From positions 744,001 through 808,000 of the forward strand of contig NW_024104162.1 of assembly GCF_003945595.2 (NCBI RefSeq): a DNA stretch of 64,000 nucleotides, given 5' to 3'. Made by a program: the position numbers and the translations under genes. Positions 26,701 to 38,700 of this stretch are shown piece after piece (position 1 is the first letter of the stretch; each line of letters opens with the position of its first letter). This DNA comes from Pipra filicauda. Its lineage: Eukaryota > Chordata > Aves > Passeriformes > Pipridae. The notes under the pieces are model-generated. The model saw nothing but the letters and a program-made list of their open reading frames with translations, was not told the DNA's origin and made no database searches.

Positions 26701-29700
26701 ATGCTAAACTCAGTACAAATATTTATAAAGAGGCCAAGCTGTGTCCATCTGGTAACTGTGTATGCTACCTCATCATCTGCTGAGCACTCTGCTCTGCAGA
26801 CGTTAGACATTAGGGGTCGATAGTTGTTGAGGATAAAATTCTAGGAAAATGTGAGTGAGGCAGTCTGAACAGCTTTCCATGCCAGTGCATACTGAAGGCT
26901 GGACATCAGAAGTCAGGTTACTGCATTTCCAAAAAGGATGAAAATGCAGCCAGAGCATGTGAAAGCAGTAAAGCTGCTGTTTGAAGCAGTTAATTCTAAC
27001 AGTGTGTGTTTCTGTCTTGCAGAGGGGCAGGAATTGGTGGCCTTGGAATAACTGTTGAGGGACCTTCAGAATCTAAAATTAGCTGTAAAGATAACAAAGA
27101 TGGGAGCTGCAGTGCCGAGTATATTCCTTATGTTCCAGGAGATTATGATGTTAACATCACGTATGGGGGAGAGCATATTCCTGGTAAGAGCTCTTGCTCA
27201 GTGGCTGTCAGAAGAGGGAAGAAGCCAAGCTGAGGGCTCAATGCATTGGCTGCATATCCCTTATACTGTGGGATGTTGATGTGATTTTGTCTTTCTGCTT
27301 TTCCTGGGAATTCAGGCATAAAAAGCAGTGGCATTTGCTCGAGTGGGTACAGATGAGTGGGACAGGGAAGGGGACACTAACCCTTGACAAATAACTGGTT
27401 TTATGCACAAGTGGTGTATAAGACTTCAGGTCATGAAAATAACCCTTTGGTATTTGGATGTCTTCAAGATCCTGTTCTGCAATAAGAGGGTCAGCCTGTC
27501 ATGGGGATTATATTAAACTCTATGTTTACCTGTGCATGCATTTGGACCGGATGTTTCCTGTTGGTCCCATTCTCTTTGTTGACGTACTGAACTTGGTAAA
27601 ATATGAAGGAAACAAGTGCCTGCATGATGCTTCATTTGCACTTCTGGTTTCTTTCATGTTTATTTTTTTTTCCTGAGGTGCGAGGAGTAGAAGGTTCACA
27701 ACTGAATTGTTGAATAAACAGTGAAAATGTAGAAGCACCATCCTCATGCTTCTGGCTTTTGCAGAAGCAAAGGAGCAATGTGGAGGCTGTGGGGTTGTCA
27801 CTCATGCCTGTGGCTGAATGATAGTAATAAAAAAGCCCAGGGAAAAGTAGGGGAAAAAGACCTTTTTCAATTTGTTCTCTGTAACTTTTAACTCTGGTGT
27901 TTAACACTTGCTGTGTCGACTTCCAGGCAGTCCTTTCAAGGTTCCTGTGAAGGATGTTGTGGATCCCAGCAAGGTGAAGATAGCAGGACCAGGTCTGGGA
28001 ACAGCTGTTCGAGCTAAAATCCCACAGTCCTTCACTGTAGATGCCAGCAAGGCAGGAGTAGCACCCCTCGAGGTGGTGGTGACAGGACCCAGAGGTAAGA
28101 ACCGAAGTACTCCATCTGGCTGTGGCCCCTTCTCTGTGTTTGGGTTGGTAACATGGCCCTGCTTGCAAAGATGGTAATGCCACTTGAATGAACATTTCTC
28201 TCTGTTCCTGTTCATCTGTGAACAGGATAGCTGACCCTTGTGTCATGCTTTGAAAGGAGAGCTGTGTCCTAGGTAGTGCTGCTGTGGACAGTGCCTTTGA
28301 TAGCTTTAGCTTAATCTTCAGAATGGGAGAAGTGATGTGAGTAACCGTCACTGGTGAACATTCATGGCTTAGTTTTAGACATAAAAAAGTAAATCCAAAG
28401 TCTAATATGCAGTGCCTTGGGAAACCTGTGTAACTGGGTTGCAGAAGTCTCTGAATCATGGTGGAACTGCTCAGTGGTGCCCAGAGAGCAACATGGCCCT
28501 CGAGTGACAGCGTTAGTGATGTTTGCATTAACCTAGAAAGTTGTGTCTCAGTGGCACAGTATCTTGGCAGCGAATACCTGTTGGCTGCAAGTCTCACCTT
28601 GTTAGGAGGCAAGAGCTGCTTCCCCATTGGAGTGTCAGGTCCCTTTGTGCAGGTGCCCCTCAGGTAACACTCATTTAATTCTAGCGGATGAGACGAATTC
28701 CGAGGGATGGCGTTCCCCATTGAAAGCAATTTCGGATTTCTTTAAAGGTGGTCCAAAGGGTGACACTGAGACAGGTTTGAACTCTCACTAGCTACTGGCA
28801 ATTTTGGCTCTCGGAAATCCAATTGGCAACTGCAAGAATCATCTGGAGGAGGGAGTGGGAACCAACGGTGTTGCTTTTAGGCTTTGCATGGCAACTATAT
28901 AGGTTTCTTTTATGCTTGCTTTACTGCTAATCCTTCCTATGTTTTAAAGCCAACTTGTAATTGTAGACTGCTTTGTGTGTTGATCTGAACTGATATGTCA
29001 CATAATCTGTTGTAGATTTAGCTTAATGCAAATTGAAATAATTGATCCTGCTTTCTTAGGACTCTGGCAGCTTGCAGGGCGGTCCTGCCTAGGCAGCAAG
29101 CCTGCCTTTCCAAACTTCTGATTGTGAAAGACTGGGTTGGTGAATGCTACACACCAACTGGCTTTAGGGCTCAATTCTGTGCAGTGAATCCCAGTAACAG
29201 TGTGTAATCTTATAAATGACAGTTCAGACAATTATAACTATTACTCATTTTCTGTCTTGAAAGATCTTCCATGCGCTGTTAGCAATTGCTCTTGACTTGG
29301 ACTGTACAGAAAGACAGAGATTTCTCCGGTTTTTCATGCTAGCTTTTGTTTAGAGAGAGAAGATGGGAGCCCAGAGAGTGGTGGATAACAAATCTATTAC
29401 AAGTCAATGGCTTTGAATGCAAAATTAGGGAAACTGATCACTGATCTATGCCTGTTGCCTTCCTTCAAAAAAATAAAAGAATTTAAATTTAGCTTTTTGC
29501 AAACTGTAAATAAGCAGTGCATCTTGGAGCTTTGTGCAGTAAATGGCTGGTGAGGAACTGGGTTTTGACAGTGCAACTGAGAAAATCATATGGTTTTTTC
29601 TTTTAGGAGTTGTGGGGCCTGTTAATGTGGTAGACAATGGAGATGGCACCCACACGGTGGTGTACACCCCTATGCAGGAGGGACCCTACCTGATCTCTGT

Positions 29701-32700
29701 CAAATATGCTGATGAAGATATTCCTCGAAGGTAAGGTGGTGAGATAAGCTTTGGTGAACTGAAGATTTAATGATTCAGTTGTGCTCTCCCAGCACATGAG
29801 CACCATTTAAGGACTAGCTGTGCTCCTTTCTACTTAACCAGTGCAGCTCCTTGCACGACTTCTGGGTTCAGTGGTGGTTTGAGCCTGCTGCATCTACAGC
29901 AGATGCCGTTGGGGAGGCGTATTTGTACCTCAGTGTGTGCTGCAGCAGCTGCCAGCCATTGACTGGGGAGGAGGGGGCAATAATGGGTTTCTCTTTAAGT
30001 CCCTTCAAGGTGAAGGTGCTTCCTACATATGATGCCAGTAAGGTGACGGCGAGTGGACCAGGTCTCAGTTCCTATGGCATTCTAGCCAGCCTGCCTGTGG
30101 AGTTCGCTGTGGATGCTAAGGATGCTGGGCAGGGACTTCTGGCTGTACAGATCACTGTAAGTAACTACAAAACCATGCAGGACTGGAAACGTGTTGTTCC
30201 AGGTGGGCAGGAGTCTCTCCCATCAGAACTGTCCACAGCTTTACCCCGACATACCCAGTGTCCTGGAGACTGGGCTGCTGGCTGGACCCTAAGGTCTGGT
30301 ACAAGAAAGTCTTGCACCCTGTTTGTGAAGCTCTTGAGACTGCTTTTATGAAACTTCTGTCTTAAAATCATTAGCCATGCTGTATTTGGCTCTTGTTTAA
30401 CCTTACACTCTGCAAATGCCCAAAATGAGATAAACAGTTTCTTGTAAGATTATGAAAATACTGGCATTTGAAATGGAGACAGCCTTCTAGCAGTGCAGTT
30501 CAGCAAGGCCATGAGATAACATCCATGCTGAGCATGACATTATGATAAATTAAAACACAAGTCTCCCTCAAGGTTGCCAGAAGTCATAAGCTGCTTAAGG
30601 AGATACTGCAGGAATGTTTTTATTTGGCTTTGTTATTGCTCTTCCTGAAGTTTCTGGTGCCTGGACTCTGTGGCCTCACAAAAAGGTCTCTGGTTAGTGG
30701 ACCATAAAGCACATAGCTCAGCTCTGGCATGCCTAGGTCATGGCATGACTGGTTGTACTTGCCCTCCTGCATTCTTGCTCCTTTGCTGTCTCAATGTCTG
30801 TTCAGATGCAGCAAAGCAGTTGCCATTATTCTGGCATGCATGCGTGGCCTTAAAGGATCCAAAATGCTTATCAGAGCTCCCAGCCTGGCTGTGGCTTTGA
30901 AAATCAAGTTCCACAAGCCCTGCATGGTGGAAATGCATAGGTGATCCTCCTGGCAACATTTGTTTGCTTCTTGTTCTGAGCTGTTGAATGTCAAACGTTT
31001 CACAAGCCTTCCTGAAAGAAGTAAGCTCTTCTGCGCTGTACCTAAATCTCAAGTCCTTTACAGGCTTATACTGTACCCCAGGCAGTGTTAAGTCATAAAA
31101 TACAAAATGGAGTCAACATGTGGTTCCCCGTAAGCAGGCTTGGAAGACTTTCTAAAATGCTTTGTGCTTTGCAACTGGTAAGAAATGGTAGTTGAAGTGA
31201 CTGCATAGACCTACTTTTAACTGTAGACTTTGCAGTGTGCCAGCAGCTGGATGCCTCATGCAGGAGACAGCAGACTCCAGTAATGCTTCCCCCTGCCCTC
31301 AGACCTTTCAGGGAGCAGCTGCCCAAGGCTACCCAGTGCTTACTCAGGATGGAGCTGCACAGTCTGGCTCCCCATCTCTGCCTCAGGGACCTGGGAAGCA
31401 TTCTTCATTTCCAGCAGTGATATAACAGTGAAGCCTGAAACTTCTTACAGTTATCTTATAAACGTTCTTGTATCAAACAAAGGGTAGTTGATGGTAGCAC
31501 CAATTGTTTTATAGTGGTCTGATACCTTTCTACTCCCAGTAATCTGTTGCTGGTACTAGTCTTTGAGTAAAATATATTTAAACCTCAAAAAGCTGCAGTT
31601 CTGTATCTGTTTAAGACTATAGAAATATATATTTGTTGCCCTACTAGAGGAATTCAAAACTAACTTCATAGTGCGTAAATCTTCTGGTGTGCATTCCTCA
31701 GGACCAAGAGGGCAAACCCAAGAGAGTGGACATTCATGACAACAAGGATGGCACTTACACAGTCACCTATGTCCCCGACAAAACGGGCCGCTACACGATT
31801 GGTGTTAAGTATGGTGGAGATGATATCCCATCCTCTCCCTATCGGATCCGGGCATCTCCATCTGGGGATGCCAGCAAGTGTTTGGCCACAGGTGAGTGTT
31901 TGGCCCCTCTCTGTTGCAGTTGTTTGTGCTGGGTGTAAAGGTGCCTTTTGAGCATGGTACAGTTGATGTAATGGGTGTAGAAGACATGCTAGAGACTTCT
32001 GTAATCTGGCTGCTCTTACAAGAAAGGGTTTTCCTAAAGACAAAGAAGTGTCCGCCCTGCGGGTGAGCAGGAATCTCTTGCAGCCTTTAGCAAAATCTGT
32101 CCAACTGCCTGGGCTGTCATAAACAGCCAGATGCAACCAAAGTCTGATGCTTATTTTGGCATAGATAAATCCTGCTGAGAACTGCAGTGAGGTTGATTTA
32201 AAAATAACACATCTGTGTGTGTGTCCACTGCATCATGCTCCTTTCACTGTGAATGTTGCAAGAAGCTTTTCATTCCAAGCAAGAACAAAATTAATTCTGA
32301 GGATGTAAGTAGCGTGTGCTTATATGTTAGCAAATCCTGTTCAGGCTGGGTATGATTAGTGGAGGTTTCTGCTGCTTTTCTGTCTGTTCAAGGTTAGCCA
32401 GGGTCTGAACAGGCTTTTGGGAAGGGTGAGTGCCAGGGGAGAACCTGAAGATAAGACATTGCTATGACTCGAAAAATCGTTGCCTCAAAAATCAATGCCT
32501 TGGTGTAGGGGGAGGACTCCAAATTTGTTGCTGCAGGAGCACCCTTATGGCTTTGTCCCTCACTTGTTCTCAGGGTGGATGTTCATCGCATGGCTTTGGG
32601 CTGGTCACTGCAGCACGGTACCACCTCCCAGGAGGTTGTGGCAGGGAGCAGAAGTGGCAGGAACTAGTTACAAGAATGCCACTGATTTTAGAATAAAGAA

Positions 32701-35700
32701 ATAAACTAGGCAAGGCCAAATTTAACAGGGAAACTTAATCTGTTGTAGTTCTGTGAGAGAGTCAAAGCATTGTGCTGGACCTGGCCATTGTGCAGTTGGA
32801 GTGCACCTGATGCCTTTCCAGGAGCTGGCTGCTAGTAGTCTTAAACAGAAATACATTCCTGACACAATGGGGGAAAAAAGAGAGGGATTCCCTTTACTTC
32901 ACAAAAAAGATGCCTTAATGGGTGAATCTGATACTCTTCTAAGTAATTCAAGTCACTACCTATTCAAAGTAACTGAGCTGGAGATTACTGTCGGATGCCA
33001 GCTAAAATTTTCCCTTTCCAAGAAGTGCTTCTGATTCTGTGCTGTAAAGCTGAAATACAATCGCTGTAGGTAGGAGTAGATGCTGGAATAGTGCCAAGGT
33101 ATTAAACCAGCAGGTTCATTGCCACTTGAAAAGGAGCTGTTTACCTGGTAACAAGTGCCGGTCAGAAGCAGGAATGTTCAATACGTACTGCAAATAAGAC
33201 ATAATAGTTCTCATTTAAACACAGTGTTCTTCAAGCTGGATCTGATAGCTACAATTTGGGCATTGTTGCATGATTTTCTTTTTTTTGGATGTGTGGCAGA
33301 ACAGTGGAAAATCGTTTGTGGTTAATGGTGGAGGAAACATGGCCATGGCTGCTACTGTGTCCTTTTATAGCTGCTTATACAGGGAGGTTTATGTTAAAGC
33401 AGTGCAGCTGAGTTGCTGGCTGGGCAGAATAAAATGCCTTTGGCTCTGCATAAAGGAGTATGATGATAAGAGTATGGGTTAAGGCATTGCTTTCTTCAAA
33501 CTTAGCTTTTTTCCCCTCTGTTCTCATCCAGCCTCTCTGATTGCAGAGGAGGAGGAAAGCTAGTAGCCAGCTCTTGCATGCCGCTGTGCTGACCAATTTT
33601 ATGAATGTCCCTTGTCATACATCTGCTCCCAAAACCACATCTGTAGGTCCTTGGGACCAGCATCTTGGTGCCGTGCTCCCCAGGCGCCTTGCAGGGAGCC
33701 TTCCTGGGAAAACTGTCCTCTGAATGCTTTCTGAAATGAAAATTGCCTTGTAGGTCCTGGAATTGCACCCACTGTGAAGACTGGTGAGGAGGTTGGTTTT
33801 GTGGTAGACGCCAAATCAGCAGGGAAGGGAAAAGTGACGTGCACCGTCCTCACGCCAGATGGGACAGAAGCTGAAGCAGATGTTGTTGAAAATGAGGACG
33901 GGACTTACGATATCTTCTACACTGCCGCCAAACCAGGAACCTATGTGATTTATGTCCGCTTTGGTGGGGTGGACATTCCCAACAGTCCTTTCACCGTCAT
34001 GGTAAGCCAGCTCTGCTCCAAAAGTACCTCCCACTCGGATTCCTGCTGCCATGTTTTATTTAGTGATAGGTTTAACTCTGTGTGTAAATGTTTGCTCAGA
34101 CATTTATTAGGCTAGCAGGAACTAATGAATCCTTGTTACTTGCAGAGCTTATTTTGAGCAGGCAATACGGTTAAGTGAAGCGGGATAGAAGCCATCAGAG
34201 GATGAAGACTTGGCTTCTCTGGAGAAATTTGTTTTTCATTTCCTGACCATGTAGTTCTTTTTCTAAATGATGTAAGGGTGGTTGTAATCAGCTTCTACAA
34301 CTAATTACTTTAGCCATTGTAAGATACAAAGCTCTGCTTTCTCTGTCTCTTGCTCTTTATTAAGTTGACCCCAAAATAAGGAATGGTCTGCTGACAGATC
34401 CCAGGGAAGTAGACTGTTAGCTCACACTTTAAAATTATTTGCAAGTGCTAGTTAAACTGTTATAGCCAAATTCCTCCTCTTTCTAATTATTTTCCTTCCA
34501 ATGTGCAGTACGTCAGCACATTTAGCAAACAAAACCCCAGCCCCCTGAGAAGCAGACTAGGTGCCTCTCAGGGCTCACAGAAGCTCTTCATGTGAAGAAC
34601 AGCTCTCCCTGTTGGCAAAACAATTCCTGGTCTTGTAATCTCAGCCAAAGCAGCCTCCGGTGCATGTCAGTCTGTGAAACCACAGGACAGTACTTGTGCT
34701 GAGTGTGGATGGAGCTCACGAGTCCTTGGGGCTGGGTCGTCCTGCCTGTCACCCTGGCAGATCGCTATGGGTGTCTGAAGATTTCCTTGAGAAAAGTGAC
34801 TCCCTTGGTCTCTGCTCAAAGGTTGCCACAGGAAATGCCTCTCGAGGTCAGGGAGCCCACTCCCGGCCAGCCAGAATTCCCACTTCCTAGTGACAGAGTA
34901 CATGTTTGACTTGGGTGTCTCAGCTGGGAACACAGAACACTAGAACAGCAGCATTTCTGTTTTGCATTGGTTTTCTTAGTGGAGTCTTTCCAAGCAGAAG
35001 TTTCCAGTGGGTTATTTCATTAGTGGGGGGTTGCAGTGGTGTGAACGGGCAGGAGGGGCTGGGGTGGCTGAGCCCAAGGGAGCTGCCAAGGGAGTGTGGG
35101 TATCAGCCCCAGCCACTCCAGTCGGATTAATGGGGAAGATGGGAATTTGCAAGTCATTCTCTTGGCTTGCCTGGTGAGAAGAGCGGCTGCACCAGGGGAA
35201 AACACATTCCATGTCTTGACAACGCTGTCCCGGCTATGAATCAGAAGAATGGCTTTGCAGCTATGGCTGGATGTGGGCTGGGTCATTCACCCCAAGTGCA
35301 TGAGCTAGAGCAGCCTTCCCACGGCAGCCTGCTCCCCTGCCTCCCAGCTGGCACACCATGCTGTGCAGCACTCAGGGACTTACAGCTTAGGTTGAAACCT
35401 TTCCCTTCCCTCCCTGCATCAATCCCGTAAAAAAGCAACTTTGATACTCAGTTCTATCAGGCAGAGCTTTCAGCTTCCCCTCGAGCACCCAACAGCGGCA
35501 TGTACTGGCCTTGTCCCTTTGCTGGTGGCTTCCCCCAGTGCCCAATGCCTGCAGATAAGGGCAGTTTCCCAGCTTCCCTGACTGGATCCAGGTCTTTGCT
35601 ATGGTGAGAGGACTGGGAGGGCTACATGGTGGGAGGAAGATGTTGAACTAGAAAGAAGTCTGTGTTCTGAACTGTGAAAGGTGGAAATGCCTCCATGCCA

Positions 35701-38700
35701 GAATAACACCTAATAACACCTAACCTGCCTCTACCCCTGCCCAGGCTGTAGATGCAGATGATGTCGCCGCACGGTCACAGGAGCCAGTGGGCGCTTCCCC
35801 TCCTGGATTCCGCCCTTGGGTACACAATTTTTACATTTTTCAGCTGCTTTTCCCCATCTGTGTTCCATTTCAGATGACAGCCTGCTTCTTGGGACTGCTT
35901 GATCGCTCTGGTCATTGTGTTCATTCTTTCTGTTTCATCAATTGTTCTTGGGATCCAGACTTTGTTTTTTCTTTACTGCTTGAAGGGAGTCTCCAAATAA
36001 ACTCTAATTTAAACATGAAGAGGATCATTGCACCCACAGCTTCCACTTCTGAAATGTCTACTGTTGGCAAAAGCAACCTGAATGTACTGCTTTGTTTTCC
36101 CAGTAAAATCACAGTGTCTTGAATTCAGAGTCACATTGTGAAACTTGTTTCTTTTGTCCATGTTGTGTTGCAATCACTCTGCCCCATTTAAAAATCACTT
36201 TCTCTTCCAGGCCTTAAGCAACTAAATCCTTTCAGATGGAGCCACTTTGGGTCTTGTGTGTGCTACATTGTCTTCCATCCCTTTGTGTTCCATTTATATA
36301 TCTAACTTTTTTCCAGCATGTCTTCCATCCGCGCCGTGTTTGATTTGCTCTGCTCTGCAGCGTGGTGTTGTGAAGGAGAGCTTGGCCGGACACTGCTCTG
36401 GTTGGGCCCAGTCCTTGGCTGGCTGCAATAATCACCGCACACTCTCTTCTGCTTGTGCTCACAGGGGAGTTGCTCAGTGCTCATTTGGCTCCACCACCCT
36501 TTTTGAAGTGACCCATCTTTTTGCTTCCTTTAGGTTACAGAAGAAGCTTATGTCCCGGTTGGAGACATGAATGGCATGGGATTCAGGCCCTTTGATTTGG
36601 TTATCCCGTTTGCTGTAAGGAAAGGAGAAATAACAGGTACCTGGAGTGCCTCTCAGGGTGGTTTATGATTTTTGTTAGTGTGTTTATCCATTTGCAGCTA
36701 TCAGTCTGGGTGGTCCAGACCACAGCATGTGGGGGAGGTTTGTATCCTGCCAGCAACTAAGTTGTTTAATTTCACATCAAGTGGTACCCGCTGAGGGATG
36801 AGTAGGATACACCCTGCCAATGGTTTGAGTTAAGTGAGGGGATTCTTAGTGCTGCCATGGTCCTCAGTGCTAGGCTGTGAGCTCCTGCGCTGTAGGGTCT
36901 GTTGCTGCTTTTTCCCTTCTGGAGCAGCTACATGCATCCTTGATAAGCTCCATTATTTCTTTTGAGCAGATGCTGCAAAACAGTTAATCCTGCAATCCTG
37001 TTACATACCTTCTCCAAAGTAGGCAGCCCCTCTTCCACAGCTCTGACAGCTGAGAGCATCACCCAGTAGCACCCTGGTTGCACTAAGTTCCTGCACACAA
37101 AGGCTGTGTCCCCTCTGCCCTCTAGCTCAGCAATCCTACCCCAAACCCTGGGCTGTCTCAGCTTGAAGGAACAGTTGGTCTTTCCTTTTCAAAAGAGCAG
37201 GAGATGGAGCATCTTGCTACGAAGTAGTTTAGTGCCTTTTCTGGGGCTTGCTGTGGAAAGCTTAGTGGCTGCAGCAAACAGCCTTGCCTGTAGAGTTTGT
37301 AAGGTCACAGGACTGTTTGCCAGATGTCTACCACTGTGCTGTATTCATGTAGCTTAAGTAGAAAACATGTCTGGTTAGTGTTCCCATTAGTCTCCTATTT
37401 GTGCCTGTGGGTAAGACATTTAACAATTTAAAATGCTTGTTTAAAATGGCTAGACAATTCTCTGTGGGTGGGAGAGGGGAAGCAGGCAGCTTCTCCTTCT
37501 GTAACTCCCATGGTGGCCTTTTGTAGGTGAAGTACACATGCCCTCTGGAAAGACGGATACGCCAGATATCGTGGATAACAAAGACGGCACAGTTACAGTG
37601 AAATACGCTCCTACTGAAGTTGGGCTGCACGAAATGCACATAAAGTACATGGGAAAGCACATCCCAGGTGAGTCTGACAAAGCAGGTGATGCAAATCCGA
37701 GTACAGGGTCCTGCTGATGCATCTCCTCCCTGGTGAGGTTCTATAGCTGAGTTGTACACACTGTAGTAAGAACTGCCTGGGTTGTCTCACTATTCAGCAG
37801 CACTTCCTCTGCAAGCATTCCAGAGAGAACTAAAGCAAAGGAGTAAGTGCTGGCACATGTGAGCTTCCATTGTGGTTTAATAGTACCAGCCAGGCTTAAA
37901 ATGGATTTTGGTTTTGGGAACTAGCTTTTGTGGCATTTTATTATGAAGAAGAAACATGCAATTTTCTAACTTCCATTTTTTCTGCCATGGTGCTCAGCAA
38001 AACTAGTGGTTACAGTGTGTGTTTATCCTTAAAACTGCATTGGCAAAAAATCTCCAATCGGTGGGGAGGACTGAGTGGCTAAAACACTATAGTTACTGTT
38101 TCCATCTCACTGCAATAAAATAAAACACACATGCACACTATGCTGTAATCTTTCTTTCTTTCTTCCTGGCTGCTTCTTAACAAACAGAAACCACTGCCTT
38201 TCATTCCCTTTCTTTTCTTTTGTCCTTGCTTCACCAGCTCCCCAGTGGAAGCTCTGCCTCGCCTGGAGGCTGCAGCTGCCTTGCGGTTCTCCGGACATGC
38301 TGGCTGTGTGGGGCTGGGGGAAAGGGGCAGATCTGTAGGAAGATGTGTAGACATGAGACAAAATACCTTCAGCACTGTCTGAGCGGGGCTGCTGGTTCTG
38401 TTGGTGTACAGAAACACAGGATAACTTTGGCTGAAGCAGGGAGCTTGATGATGCAGTGCATGGTTGCTACTTCAGTCTCTTCAGCGCTTGTGTGGGTATA
38501 GAACCTCTGTAAGTGCTGAACTCTTGGATGTATTAATTCAGTAAGACCAATACCCTGCACCAGGACAGAAGGATGATGTTGCCTTCTTGAAGGCTGTCAC
38601 GAATCAAATCTGCTGCTGGCTCAGCTGCAAAATTTAGCTTTGGACTAAAGAGCTATTTGTGCCTTCTTTTGAAGCCATTGTTGGCTGTTGGTGACTGTAC

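Noticed and set aside
35787..36122. 111-codon open frame continuing from hinge exon 31 into intron 31
   Set aside because: It arises because the exon frame stays open past the donor for about 100 codons. The intronic part is Phe/Cys-rich and unlike filamin, and exon 32 joins perfectly at 36534.
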